This document shows, piece by piece, positions 23,181 to 34,319 of a DNA stretch of 64,000 nt. Each line of letters opens with the position of its first letter. Within the stretch, counting starts at the first letter, position 1. The DNA comes from Dryococelus australis. Taxonomy: Eukaryota > Arthropoda > Insecta > Phasmatodea > Phasmatidae. The stretch covers positions 108,119,800-108,183,799 of the forward strand of contig CM056993.1 of NCBI GenBank assembly GCA_029891345.1, given 5' to 3'. The position numbers were made by a program, and so were the translations under genes. The notes beneath the pieces are model-generated. The model saw only the letters and a program-made list of their open reading frames with translations, made no database searches and was not told the DNA's origin.

Positions 23181-23500
23181 GTGTCTCTTCGTTTTTCTGA
23201 GTGCCTGAAAACAAACAATTAAAATACAATCACAACACATCACAAGGGTATATTGTCCCTAAGATTCACCGTATAGGTGAATAAATTTTGCTGTCAGTGG
23301 TAGCAGAGTGTAAGTGTGTGTGTGTAGGTGCTTGTGTGTGTGTAGGTGTGTATGAGCATAGGTGAGTGTAGGTATTGTATCTTCGTTTTTATGAGTGTCT
23401 AAAAACAAAAAATTAAATTACAACCACAACACACCACAAGGGTGTATTGTCCCTACAGTTCAACTTACGGGTGAACAGGTTTTACTGTCTTTGGTCCTAG
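23181..23500 (+). repeat. Tandem duplication, two copies about 195 bases apart
   Basis: Copy 1 (from 23181) and copy 2 (from about 23375) share CTTCGTTTTTCTGAGTG-type bases, AAAACAAACAATTAAA, CAACACATCACAAGGG and TATTGTCCCTA, with substitutions. GT-rich microsatellite DNA (23314-23350) lies between them. Confidence 0.85.
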
Positions 23501-23534
23501 TATGTATGCATCTGACATTTTTTAAAGTGTGTGT

Positions 23535-23691
23535 CACATGGTGCTCACATGTCATTGACCATTTGTAGTGTATAATTTTAAATGAATCACATGGTAGTCA
23601 CCTGACATTGCTCGTTCATGATTGGCTGTTGCTCACATGCCATCTCAAACTCTGGGGGTATATAAGGCGAACAGATTCGGACATCGTCTCA
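23535..23691 (+). promoter_or_regulatory. Strong RNA polymerase II promoter with paired E-boxes
   Basis: All elements sit in textbook order. E-boxes CACATG occur at 23535, 23546, 23588 and 23634, and CACCTG at 23599. The first four form two pairs, each 11 bases apart (one helix turn), in a duplicated word (TCACATGGTGCTCACATG and TCACATGGTAGTCACCTG) 53 bases apart. An inverted CCAAT box, ATTGGC, lies at 23621. TATATAAG is at 23659, an arthropod-type initiator TCAGTT at 23689 (start A at 23691), and GGATCG at 23718-23723 sits at the downstream-promoter-element position. It would drive the frames at 23716-24520. Confidence 0.75.
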
Positions 23692-23715
23692 GTTCTTCGT
23701 CTGATGCGACAAGTG

Positions 23716-24287
23716 ATGGATCGTCATATCTCTCATGACCTTCTTAGCATTCTGGCTGGCAAGCAATTTTTTATGGCCAGCTCTTCCATAAAATTCTGTA
23801 GGGAATTATCATTCATGCTCGTAAATATACCTAAGTATATTCCATTTTGTATGATTCAGATCCCTTATGCTTTTTATTATCTTCGTGCTCATAATTATAC
23901 CTGTTTTCGGTTTTTTGTGTTCTTTCCTTGTTTTGTATTAATAGTTTAATTCCTTTTTACATATTATATTAATTTTTGCGATTATTAACAGTATTGATTA
24001 TGTGTATTTGCAGATTTCATCCTGACATGAATCGGAGGCGAATGCGTTCTTCTGGTTATTACCCGAGGAAGATTTATCGTAATATTGTGTCTTTTACTAA
24101 GGATGTCAATAAAGTTGATAGATCTTGGACAGTTAAGATCATTGATATAGAAGAGAGTTATATTTTGTTGTCTTTTCTGTACCACTGTGGCCTTCAAGGA
24201 ATAACTGCTAAAGCTGGCAGTGGTTTGTTGGAAATATATTTCTTCAGAAGGTCTCATGTCGAGAAGGAGCTGCACCAAAGGATATGA
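23716..24287 (+). CDS. Unknown small gene, possibly two exons
   Basis: The first ATG (23716) lies 25 bases after the predicted transcription start and opens MDRHISHDLLSILAGKQFF. A GT at 23835 and TTTGCAG ending at 24013, with TATTAAC near 23984 as a branch site, make a plausible 179-base intron whose removal keeps the frame. The second part reads MNRRRMRSSGYYPRKIYRN, strongly basic, then a neutral region, stopping at 24287. I do not recognise the family. A basic start followed by a compact body could suit a nucleic-acid-binding or capsid-like protein, but there is no motif to prove it. Being next to the Polinton fossil, it might belong to a mobile or viral unit; its higher GC content argues for a separate origin. 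Confidence 0.4.
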
Positions 24288-24520
24288 ATGAGATTGATCT
24301 ATACAGGATAAACAGCTGGAAGACTTTTGCAGTTCATGATGGCAAAACAGACAACACAGCTGTAATTAGAGTTTTTGGTAATGCATCTATGTATTCACAT
24401 AAGAAGATGAAGATGGAACTTGGTGATCAGATTTGGTTGTATCGAAAATTAGTTAGTACTACTGGCAACATGCATATTCTTGGTCAGCTGAGGTCTTGGC
24501 CTCGTAAACATCTGGGCTGA
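24284..24520 (+). CDS. Unknown reading frame overlapping the previous stop (ATGA)
   Basis: The ATG shares bases with the TGA of the frame before it. It encodes 78 residues, including NSWKTFAVHDGKTDNTAVIR and LGDQIWLYRKLVST. No family is recognised. It may be a second cistron or the continuation of the preceding gene after a change of frame; the two readings cannot be told apart here. A third weak frame continues to 24773. Confidence 0.35.
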   Translation: MNEIDLYRINSWKTFAVHDGKTDNTAVIRVFGNASMYSHKKMKMELGDQIWLYRKLVSTTGNMHILGQLRSWPRKHLG

Positions 24521-24829
24521 GGTGTCTCGAAACTTGGGGACATGCCCAAATGAACAAGTATTGATGAACAGGAATTTGCAGTGTTTTACAGCATCATGTA
24601 TTCTTCCAGGCTGTCTGGAAAACTCTAATCTTAAGTGGCACAAAAAGAATGTTGCAGCTACCAGCACACACTGTCTGGAGCGTTCTCTAACCTGCCAACA
24701 GCTCGATTCAAATAAAAAATGTTCCGATCGAATACTTGAATATCCTAACCTGACTTTTAAAACAAATGAATAAAAATTAAAATTTATAAGAGAAGGAAAC
24801 AACCTAAAACACGTCCGAACCTTAAGTTT

Positions 24830-25450
24830 GCTAATAAAAAATAAAAATGAAGGGAAAAGGGGAAGGGGAAATCCTATTAAAATAAAAGCATCTCAACAAA
24901 GAATACTAAAGAAAAATAATTCTTACTATTTTCAACAAAGGGGGATTTTTTTTCAATCGCAAAATTTTCCCACTCATAGTGATTTGTGGACCCCCCCCAC
25001 AAATAAATGTTACAATTGATATTATCTCTTTCCAATTATTTACGTATTTTTGAATGTTTGAGCTAAATGAAATACATCGATATTTTTGTCTGACACAAGA
25101 AAAAATAATCGCAGATAATGTCTTGATTTTCTAAAATAACACCTTCAAATAGAACTAGTGAATCTTTTTCGCACTCGTCTAAAGTAGGCACTTCATTAGT
25201 ATTAATAAAAAAAGAGCCATTTTTATTTAATTTTTAATTTTTTGGCCACCTCAACTGTGTTATTGTAACTGCATATATTTAGGTTGGTTGAAACTTTTTG
25301 AACAAACAAATAGTTTATCGAAATAAAACCAACAGATTTTATAAATAAAAATAATTATCAAAATTGTTTTTCTACAATGGTTCGGGCCAACACAATTATT
25401 GTGCGTATATTATCAAGCAATAATTCACAATTTTTTTATTATATTGATGC
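24830..25450 (-). pseudogene. Packaging ATPase of the Polinton fossil
   Basis: A32/FtsK-like ATPases pump DNA into the capsid. On the minus strand a Walker A-like region (GPNHCRKT, near 25375) is followed by FDKLFVCSKSFNQPKYMQLQ (25330-25270), a strong signature of this family, then a Walker B-like LVLFEGVILENQ (near 25150) and a CQTK region near 25090. The reading is damaged in several places. Confidence 0.75.
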
Positions 25451-25677
25451 CATTTCGGAAATTAAAATGGAAACACCCCAGTCAGTTTTTTTATATGTTA
25501 ATTTTTTATATAAATGGTTGATAAAGTATTTAAGTTGACAATTAATAGTTCTATTTTAAAGAAAAACTTCGTTATGATATAATAAGTACATAATGAAAAA
25601 TTGATTGATTAATCAGTTTTCATACAAAAATTTTTATTGCCAAATATAAATAATAATAATATAACAAGAATAAAAAT
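25451..25677. other. Intergenic region between divergent Polinton genes
   Basis: AT-rich gap between the minus-strand ATPase start and the plus-strand frame at 25678. It probably held both promoters; no clear TATA/initiator pair stands out against the AT background. Confidence 0.35.
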
Positions 25678-26215
25678 GAGTCCTATTGTTGATAAAAATG
25701 AAGTTATTAATATTCCAAGATGTCAATATGATATTGAAATGTTAAAATAAGCAAAAATTCAATTGACCCACTTTCAACAAATAATATTGAATTAGTAGCT
25801 GATAATGAAAAAAATAAAATAGATATCAAATCTAAATTAGATAATAAACTTGATGATCAGCTGTACGATATTCTTAGTTTTGAAACAAAATTAACTATTG
25901 AAACAGACAGAATTATTGTAGGCTATAAATTAACAAATTTTAATCCATTTAAAACAATAAATATTCACTGTAATTCAGCATTTGGTATGTTCATAGAGAT
26001 GAATCCAATCATTTCGAAACTAATATAATTGCGAGTTTTTCACAAAAAGCTATGCTTGGTTTTAAAGATTATAAAATTTATGAGCCTGCATATCCATTTT
26101 TTTAAATAAAATTAATAATGACAGGTTTAATCATATTGTTTTGGAAATTACAGATGAAAACGACAAATGATTGATATTGATGGTGCTGATATTGATGTTG
26201 TCTTATAAACTAAAG
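25678..26215 (+). pseudogene. Unassigned Polinton reading frame
   Basis: Begins MSPIVDKNEVINIPRCQYDI and includes SFETKLTIETDRIIVGYKL. Its position between ATPase and polymerase and the matching base composition place it in the Polinton. A minor capsid (penton) role is possible by position only; no motif supports it. Broken. Confidence 0.45.
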
Positions 26216-26479
26216 AATTTTGAAATATAATACAATAAATATTAATTTAAAATTATACTTTTTGTTATACATATGGTAGTATATATATTTTATTTTTTAA
26301 TATAACAATTACATTTTATTCGACTGTATATATTTCATGTTTTTCGCTCCTTATTAGATTCATTGTTCTATATTGTATTTTCTCTTTAAACAAACAATTC
26401 TTATAGTCATTAAATGTATTTCGTTTATTAACTACACATTTTTCATACCTTTCGATTTTTTATCCAACCTTATAAGCAT

Positions 26480-29350
26480 ACATTTTTATCTCAAACCAAC
26501 AAATTCTTTCATTATTTTACCATTACATTCATCTTTTTTTTCCCCTATAACTTTTTTATTTATTTGAGGCATGTTATAAATATTCAAATTTGGATAATCA
26601 CTTGTGTCATATCTTTCTATCACCGACATCATATCTCCATAAAAATCTTGTGTTTTTTATGATTAAAGTATGAATCAGAATCTTGATAACATAATTCCAT
26701 AGTATCACCATATTATGGTTTTATCACATTATAATGAATATCATACACTAATTATATCGATATATCTAAAATTGACATACCATGTAAGTTTGTTTATTAT
26801 ATTTTAGATTTTTTATTTATATGTATAGCTGCTAGGTTTTCATTAAATATAGCAATTCTTTCGAAATTAAATATTTTTTCACTCCGGCAATCTAAATCAT
26901 ATAATGTATTTAAAAAAAACTAGTCGAAACCGTCATATGGTAAATATTGTAACATTGCCCAACCAAATAAATTATTAGCATCAAGATATGATAAAAAAGT
27001 TTATTCTTGTTTAGCATTAAAATATTCTAAATGTTTGTTATTAACTTTAACATATCACTTACAACATTGTGATATGCCACCTCTAATTAATTTCTCAATC
27101 ATTAAATTTATATAATAATTGTGTAAATCATAAGTATTTATACATGTATTTCTATAATTATCTAATATATCTGCTAACAATTATACATTAGTTTTTAAAT
27201 ATAAATCATGGCATTAACCAATATTTTTAATATTAAATTGGTTCCATTTGTGTCTATCGTTTTCAAAATCAGTGTCAGTAATATCAGATTCATTTAATTT
27301 ATTGTGAAATTTGCTCTTTGATGGAAGTTTTTTTTCTAAAAAGTTTTTCCAACTATCCATATAATTATATGGATAAAAACCTTTTTTTTAATAACTAAGT
27401 CTACATGTTCTTTTGGAAAATGATTTGTGTGTGTGTTTCAGTTGATATTTACATAAATTAAATGATAATTTAGCTAAATACTAGCCATAAATTTGAATGT
27501 GTCTATGATTCGCATCTTCGAATTTTCTGTTTTTTTTTTTCCCAAAAAGTTATAAACTTTTCTTTATTATTTGCAATTAATTCCATATTTTTATCACCAT
27601 TTTCTAACATCATAGACTGCATAACTATGAAAATAAATTGGAACATAATTGGGTAATTTTAATTGTACATTACAATAATTACAGGATTAATGCATTTTCC
27701 ACTTATATGATCATGATGGCGTACTTTTTTATTGTCCTCTGTATATTCATATCCACATACAGTACATTCATCTGAGTTTATATAAAGTATTTTTCCTTCT
27801 TTTATTCATAGATGCATTTTCAATTTGTTATTATATTTCCCCAATTTCTTCTACTTCTTGTTTTATTGATAAATAAATATTTTATGAGCATTTGGACCTC
27901 GATATACTACTGGGTGCTTATAATAACCATAATTAGATACATTATAATAACAAAAACCAGCTGCTTTGTGTAATTGATATTTCACTGTGTATGATTCATC
28001 ATTTAATTTTGAATCACTGTTATTTATTTGTTCATTACTAAGATTGTAGCATTCTTTAAGTGTATCTTTATTAAAAAACATTATAAATGTCATCCTCTGT
28101 TAAAATTCTATATTTTTGACTTAATTTCAGTTTGTTTATTTTGCTTGGATTTGGTTTAGTTGTTGATATTTTCATTAATATTGATTCAAAATCTGTATAT
28201 ATTGTGAATGGAAGATTTGTTGTACATTTACAATTTTTATATTTTATTTGCTCTCCTGTTGGAGGTAAAGTGATTTTTACAGCATCATTTTTAGAACAAT
28301 TTTAAGTATGTTTATTTAATTTTTCTTGAGAATAAAAGAATTGAAGACACATATCACACATATAAGTTTTATGTTGTGTATTATTTTTTGAGCTGAAACT
28401 AACCTCGAAAAATTTTTAAACCAACAGTAAAGTGAGTTTGTATCATTTTTGAAATAAAGTAAATTTTTATGTTTTTCCTTTTTATTCTGTGTAAGATTTA
28501 GTGGATATACTGTATATTTATCATCAATGGAGTATACGTTTATATATGTATCAATTTGGTTTTATATCTTGGTATATCATCAATCTAAATATATGATATT
28601 CATATTTATCTATTATTTCATCAATATTAAGCCCCACAGTTTTAGATTTAGATAGTCTTTGTGGACCTTTTTCTACTGGAAACAATGCAGACTTTATTGC
28701 CCAAAGAAAGCATTTTTGATCAACTTTCTTTACATTAATGCACACTTTTTTATTTTTGATGACTTCTGGTAAATCGATATATGATTGGCCACTTAGTGGA
28801 TTATGCTTATTTATTGCTAATTGTATTACAATTATTTTATCTAAAGCCCATCCAGAATCCCTTTTTGAAATTCAGATAATTGTGTAAGCATTTCTTGTAT
28901 TATGAATTTATACATTTTTAAAATATCTTCAGCATTCAATACAGTATAATTGGGTGATTGAAAAGTGAACAATTGTACTTGATTATTTTCTTGCTTATTA
29001 AAATTAGCATATAATTTAATACTGGTTTACATACCTCTATATATTTTAAGATTATTGTGTATTATCTCAAATATGTCTTCTTTTTTTTTGCTGAAACCAA
29101 AAAATGAATGGGCAGTACTAAATTTAAAGTATTTTCAATGTTATATGTTTATAATCTACTTTTAAAAGCTTTATTAACAAAGTAATTTTTGTTGCTACTT
29201 CTTCGATTTTTTGTTAGCAAAATAATAATTATAAAATGGAAATATTTCTGTCAGTTCTTTTTTATCTTTGGGATATAATTCATTGATATTTTTATCAGCC
29301 AAAGGTAAATTTCTAAAATTATTTTCTGTTTTTTTTTTTTATTTGCTTTA
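26480..29350 (-). pseudogene. Protein-primed DNA polymerase B of the Polinton fossil
   Basis: The enzyme copies the element DNA from a protein primer. On the minus strand, from right to left: an N-terminal region with VQLFTFQSPNY (near 28960), INVKKVDQKCFLWAIKSALF (28737-28678), the first exonuclease motif YTDFES (near 28190), an endonuclease-VII-like zinc region DECTVCGYEY...RHHDH (27770-27690), polymerase motif A YLDANNLFGWAMLQYLPYDG (near 26985-26930), motif C with DSDS (near 26680), and the family-typical DTSDYPN region (near 26600). Together these identify a Polinton/adintovirus-type polymerase. Broken many times. Confidence 0.88.
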
Positions 29351-29579
29351 TCTTTTCTCCTCTTGCTTATAACCATTGACATAAAAAATCGTATAAGAGT
29401 TCTAATTAGATAGTTTTCCTCAGTATAGTTCTATATTCTATTTTAAAATATTTAGCAATACATCTCAACATTCAACAGAATTGTTATACACATCTCCATT
29501 TTTATACTTGCAATTATAAGAGAAAAATTTATAAATAAAATGTGAAAAAAAAAAAAACTGAATAAATAAAAATGTGCTT

Positions 29580-30000
29580 GAATTACTGGGAAACCGTATT
29601 TAACTTCTTGTTATGACGATAATTCTTCATATAATCGCTAAAACATTTTTTATGTGTGATTGAATATTTGTCCTTACTATTTTTATTATGAGAAAATAAT
29701 GTTATAGATTTATTCTCGTTACACACTTTACAGGTTTTTGTTGGAAAATTATCATGATTTTCATTTTAATTATCTAATGCTGTATTGTGTAATTTACTAT
29801 TTTTGTGCTTTTTGAGAGATGTATTATAAACATATTTTCCACATTCGCACATTACTCTCTCTTTTTTAATTTATAACGACTACTAGCATATTCACTATAA
29901 AATTTTTTACAGATGTTAAAATGTTTATCTTTTGTATGTTTATGTGGTGCAGAACTGTCTATGTTTAATACTTTGCCACACTTTCTACATTGTTATTTTT
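29580..30000 (-). pseudogene. Zinc-finger-like proteins of the Polinton fossil
   Basis: Minus-strand fragments with repeated paired cysteines and histidines: CRKCGKVLNI...HKHTKDKH (near 29980-29930), CECGKYVYNTSLKKHKNSK-type (near 29850-29800), and KTCKVCNENKSITLFSHNKN (near 29735-29680). They resemble the small zinc-finger/HNH-like proteins of large DNA viruses. The role is unknown. Broken. Confidence 0.5.
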
Positions 30001-30109
30001 TTTCATTTTATTTATTAAGAAAAAATTTTATATAGAGAAAAAATATATTATTTTAATTTCAACATTTTTGCAATCATATTATATTTGTTTCCTTTTAAAT
30101 AACACAAAC

Positions 30110-30390
30110 AATTAATATGAATTGACTATACTATGTGATATAGAAATTGATAAATGGAATGAAGATACAAAATTTCAAATTTATGAATCTAAGTTTGTCA
30201 ATAAAATTACTTGCATTCTAGATGATAATTATAAAATCACTTTACCAGATCGTTATGCAAAGATAATTGATTAAAATAGCTTAAAAATAATGATTGAGGG
30301 GCGAGATTTTATTTTGTATAAACGTTTAAAAGAAGTGAAAAATGGAAATCTGTATATGATATTGAGTTTAATATTTAAATTCTATCAATT
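30110..30390 (+). pseudogene. Small Polinton-associated reading frame
   Basis: Plus-strand stretch with ITCILDDNYKITLPDRYAKI followed by an ILYKRLKEVKNGN region. I have the impression that small proteins with a similar LP-R-aromatic and YKG/YKR layout accompany Polinton polymerases, but this is from memory and not provable here. Broken. Confidence 0.4.
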
Positions 30391-30700
30391 TTCTTTTTAA
30401 TATTTCGTCTGATCTGCTTGTTTTAGCCTTAAATTTGATTGATTTTTGCATGAGTTTGCTTGTTTCACCTGTCAAATCATGTGTGTACATTTTTGAAACA
30501 CTACCAAAATTTTCCTGGTTTTTTCTTAACATTTCCCATATTTGAGAGCTTCTTTTAAAAATCTTTTAGAGCTTGAATTTAACCCTCAAAGACCTTGATT
30601 TTGGCTTTTCAAAATGATTTTCACGGTTTTTGATCGAATTTTATATTCTGAGTTTTTAATTTTTTTCTGGTACTTCTAGACAAAATAACCCTAATTAGTG
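30390..30700. other. AT-rich tail resembling 37765-38040
   Basis: Starts with TTTTTAATATTTCGTCTGAT and contains TTTTAGCCTTAAATTTGA and GCATG words that recur, in the same orientation, at 37767 onward (TTTTTAATATTTCATCTGAT, TTTAGCTTAAATTT, GCATG). It marks a possible shared end of two Polinton pieces. Confidence 0.5.
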
Positions 30701-31224
30701 TACTGTATTTTTGTTCCAATTTTAGGAGAGTTTACCCCAAAAAATGTGCTGTGCCAGAATCGGCCTTTTACATCTATTCTTAGGCTGGGGTATGTGGCAC
30801 ACCTCAAATGTCCCCCTGCCATTTCGGGACAGTTTGTAGGCCATCGGATGCCATTTGCACCAACTGCATATGAAGGCTGGCCTGAGGGACCACTGGCGGT
30901 ACTGCCGCTCCTGTGGCCCTGCCTCACGCTGCAATGGCGTGGTTTGCACTTCCTGACTGGCAAGTTGGGCTGTCTGCATTATTGACATGGAGGTGGCAGA
31001 TGAGCATTCCGACGTGACCTCCAAAGACACAGCGAGCCCTCTTACTCTCTGCCCTCGCTGTCGTATTCTTGACTGTCCTCACACTAGCCTCATTGCCTCG
31101 GGGTGCTACCCAGCTGAACAGCCCCTGCAACAACACTTGCACTCACATGAATGTATGTCTCTTGCTTAACATATATATGCACATCTTCCTCCTGCTGAAT
31201 CACTCGTGAATGTTCACCTCGCTC

Positions 31225-31415
31225 CACTCCCTCAATTATGTACATATTTCCTCCTTCTTCCTAGTGTTGAATTACTTGCACTTTTCCTCCTTGCTCCTCT
31301 ATCTGAATTGCTGCATATTTACTCCTTGACCCTCTTGCTGAATTACTTGCGTATTTCCTCCTTGCTCCTCTTGCTGTATTACTTGCGTATTTCCTCCTTG
31401 CTCCTCTTGAACTTA
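31225..31415 (+). repeat. Minisatellite, 36-base units
   Basis: About five units of TATTTCCTCCTTGCTCCTCT followed by TGCTGAATTACTTGCG. The last two are nearly identical and the earlier ones more diverged, so the array grows more uniform to the right. Confidence 0.85.
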
Positions 31416-31689
31416 TTCCAGAGGTCTTTCAGGTTCGCTGTGTGGTGTTTCTACACCAGGTGACTCCTGTATCATTTACTCCTCTACACTTGCATTACCT
31501 TGAAATGCAGATGAACTTTGCTACTCCCTCTGCTCTCCCTGGAGCTTGTCAGTGCTGTTCGCGCTCAGCGGAACCTCTGGTGGTATTTCTTCTTCGAGGC
31601 GCACAGGCAGAGCCCCTGCGGGATCTCCTCACTGATGTGCTGCCACACCCCGCATCTGCCCTCAGCCCTCCTTGGGCTAGACACGGCCT

Positions 31690-32255
31690 GCAGCATCATG
31701 GGGTCGGGACACACCGGGACCAACCTCGTCGACGGCACCCAGGGTTAGTCGGATGTCATTCCAGTGTACCCTCAACTTCCTTCTGCCCATGCAGATTGTA
31801 TACGTGATCGATTCATGCTTTTGCAGTACGTAATGTGGTCCACTCCATCGTGTGGCCAATCTTGAGCAGAAATTGTTTTCTCACTGTCGACTGTGGGTGC
31901 ATTCTTACGTATACCTCTTTCTCTTCACGCACTTCTGGCGGTGGTTCGTTCGTAACCGGAAGCCATTTGGTCGTATAACGGTTTTGCCATTGTCTTACTT
32001 TGCACAAACACCTTTGTTGTTGCCATATTTGCGTATCGGTAATGGGCCACTAGCTACTTTTGTCCCACTGTGGGCATTTTGCCTCTCCTGGGTCCCTGTT
32101 GCTGCATTTTCATGCCTTCGCAATGTGTAGAGAATGGCTGGAACATGATCCGCCCAAGCTGTGTGATTTTGACCTACAAATAATTGTAGCTGCGCCTTGA
32201 CCTCTTGGTTTCTACATTCCGTCGGGTTGACCCTCGGGTGGTAGATAGCCATTTA
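31690..32255 (-). pseudogene. Gypsy integrase remnant
   Basis: The minus strand has AIYHPRVNPTECRNQEVKAQ (32250-32190), matching the end of the integrase catalytic core where the catalytic glutamate lies, then HTAWADHVPAILYTLRRHE (near 32165-32105), and further left RWSGPHYVLQKHESITYTI (near 31850-31795), the C-terminal GPY/F-type module followed by a VHWNDIR tail. The order and spacing fit Ty3/gypsy. Broken in a few places. Confidence 0.8.
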
Positions 32256-33835
32256 AAGTGCTTAACGCCCCACCATGTATACAATTCCCTCAATTTCTGG
32301 TTTTTTTTTGTTGGGCTGGTCTTGCGGCTGTATTAACAATTGGTACTGTTAAAATTTTGTAAGTGTTCATCAGTTACAATAGGATGTAAGCACTCAGGCC
32401 ACAGCATTGCTGGCACACTGTCAGTCATCCTGCCAGCCATGTTTTGTTTGTCAACAATCACACCTGCACGAGATATTCGGCTGTCAGGCACAGAAGTGCA
32501 ATTTGGGGAACAGGTATCGCCCTCCCCTTTCATGGCACGGCTGGCATACCCATGCAGGGTTGATGAACTGATGGCAGAGCTCATGTGCTACATGCACGAG
32601 GGGTTCAGCTAGCAGTCGGTGGTGGAGATAGCTGAGAATATGGGAGAGGTAGCCACTTCCCAATCGCTTCTCCTTCGCTGCTGCCCACCCTCCAATTAGC
32701 ATGGCATCACTCACAGTGTGGCATCACTAGCCGGTTGTTGACAATTTTGACAAGCATCCCAAGTGTCAATGCGGCATTCCAAAGGCATCCCAGAGGTGTG
32801 GTTTTTCTTTTTGCAACCTTGCTGTTGTCCTCATGCCGTTGCAGGTAGAAAAAGTTGGCAAAAACTGACATTTCAGGAAAACTCACGAAAGTTTTGGACA
32901 TTTGAAGAAAACCTTGGAAAGAATTTTGGTCAGGATAATTTGGTGGTGGGAGAAGGGTCCCAACTGGGCAAGCCATTTTGATGCTATCAAATGGATTGCG
33001 ATATCAGGAATACTGTGGTAGGAGTTTCCCCAGAGCTCCAGATGCTGTCAGGCGACATCAAGGGTGATGCTGCTCCACTTAACCTCAGGATTGCAGGCTA
33101 TCGACCATGGACCAATCTCGTCACTATGACTGCTGAATTGTTGTCATCCGCCTGTAGATTATTGTTCCAGATGCAGGTTGTTTCCTAAACTATAGCCCGT
33201 CGGTCGGCTATGCACCATTGTTGCTGTTGTTGGGAAACCCTCCTAACCATAACACTCACGTACGTGGGCTGTCAGGGCCTCCCACATGCCCATACAGAGC
33301 AGAAAAAAACTGATTACACACTTAAAATGAGACTTACGTGCTGATTGAGCAGGATTATAAGGGCACATCCTCTCAAACGCTTACGCGGTCGTGAATAGAC
33401 AACTGACTTGCAACAAATTTTTTTTTTAACGCTAAATCTACACCTCTTCTCTGAGGGAATGTTACACAAAACACAATCGGCTATTTTAACCAGCCGTGCG
33501 GTGAAGTGGAAAATTTCTGATGGCAATTAAACAATTACGTGCAAATTAAGCTCCCTGGGGCAATGCTAATCCCACAGGGAGTGGACGTGGCTTACCAGGC
33601 GACGAGACAAAAAGTTAAGTGCTTTTGTACTAATCACACACAGAAAGCAAAAATAAGAAATATAAAATAATAATATTTATCAATAACAACTAAATTAAAA
33701 GAGACAGTCTTACATTAAGACTATGACAACTTTCTCTCTACGCCTGCATGACCAACCCGACTGACCGGTTATAAACTCTATCTCTCACTAAACCTAAACT
33801 TATATCCTAAACTTGACTTCTATTTATAGATTGAT

Positions 33836-33873
33836 CGAGGTCATTCCTCCAGAATTTTCTGTTGGAATGCCCC
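33836..33873. repeat. Imperfect hairpin
   Basis: GTCATTCCTCCAGA and TCTGTTGGAATGCC pair around a short AT loop. It lies in the presumed LTR-like part of the inserted block. Confidence 0.5.
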
Positions 33874-34319
33874 GACCAAACAAAAGAAGAAATTTGTGGG
33901 ACTTAGCTCATCATTTTGGAGCATTCACGGCATTCCTCTGCAGGCCGACGCTTTGCATCCTCGCCATCTTGCCTAATGCTACACCACAACAAACATTCTT
34001 CCTCATTCTCTCTTCCACACCTTTATTTGTTGTCGCGGCACGTCCTTGGCTTCGGCCAATCAGCTCGTGCTGAGACTTCACCTGGCGATTATGTGCTACT
34101 AGAGACACACTGGCATACTTCCTCTTTTCCCCTTATTTGGCCAAGGGTTCTAGCTGACTGAATCAGCTGGTCACCTAACACCTTCCCCTCACACCGCCAC
34201 GAAACTTCCCACCAAAGCGGGATTTTTCAATTGTGAAAATATTAATTTTTTTCTTATAAATAAGTTATAAAATTATTGAGAGCTTTGAAAGACAATCTGT
34301 TCTCCCCACTTGGGAAAAT

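Larger units (their letters stand above)
30701..34240 (-). mobile_element. Block with a gypsy-type remnant, inserted in the Polinton (fossil)
   Basis: A GC-richer block interrupting the AT-rich Polinton. It contains a Ty3/gypsy integrase on the minus strand (31690-32255). Other open stretches (30691-31142, 32333-32976, both strands) carry no motif I recognise. A region at about 33300-34190 has the look of an LTR when read on the minus strand (regulatory-like start, AT-rich centre), but no second copy was found at the other side. Broken; both junctions are approximate. Confidence 0.6.
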
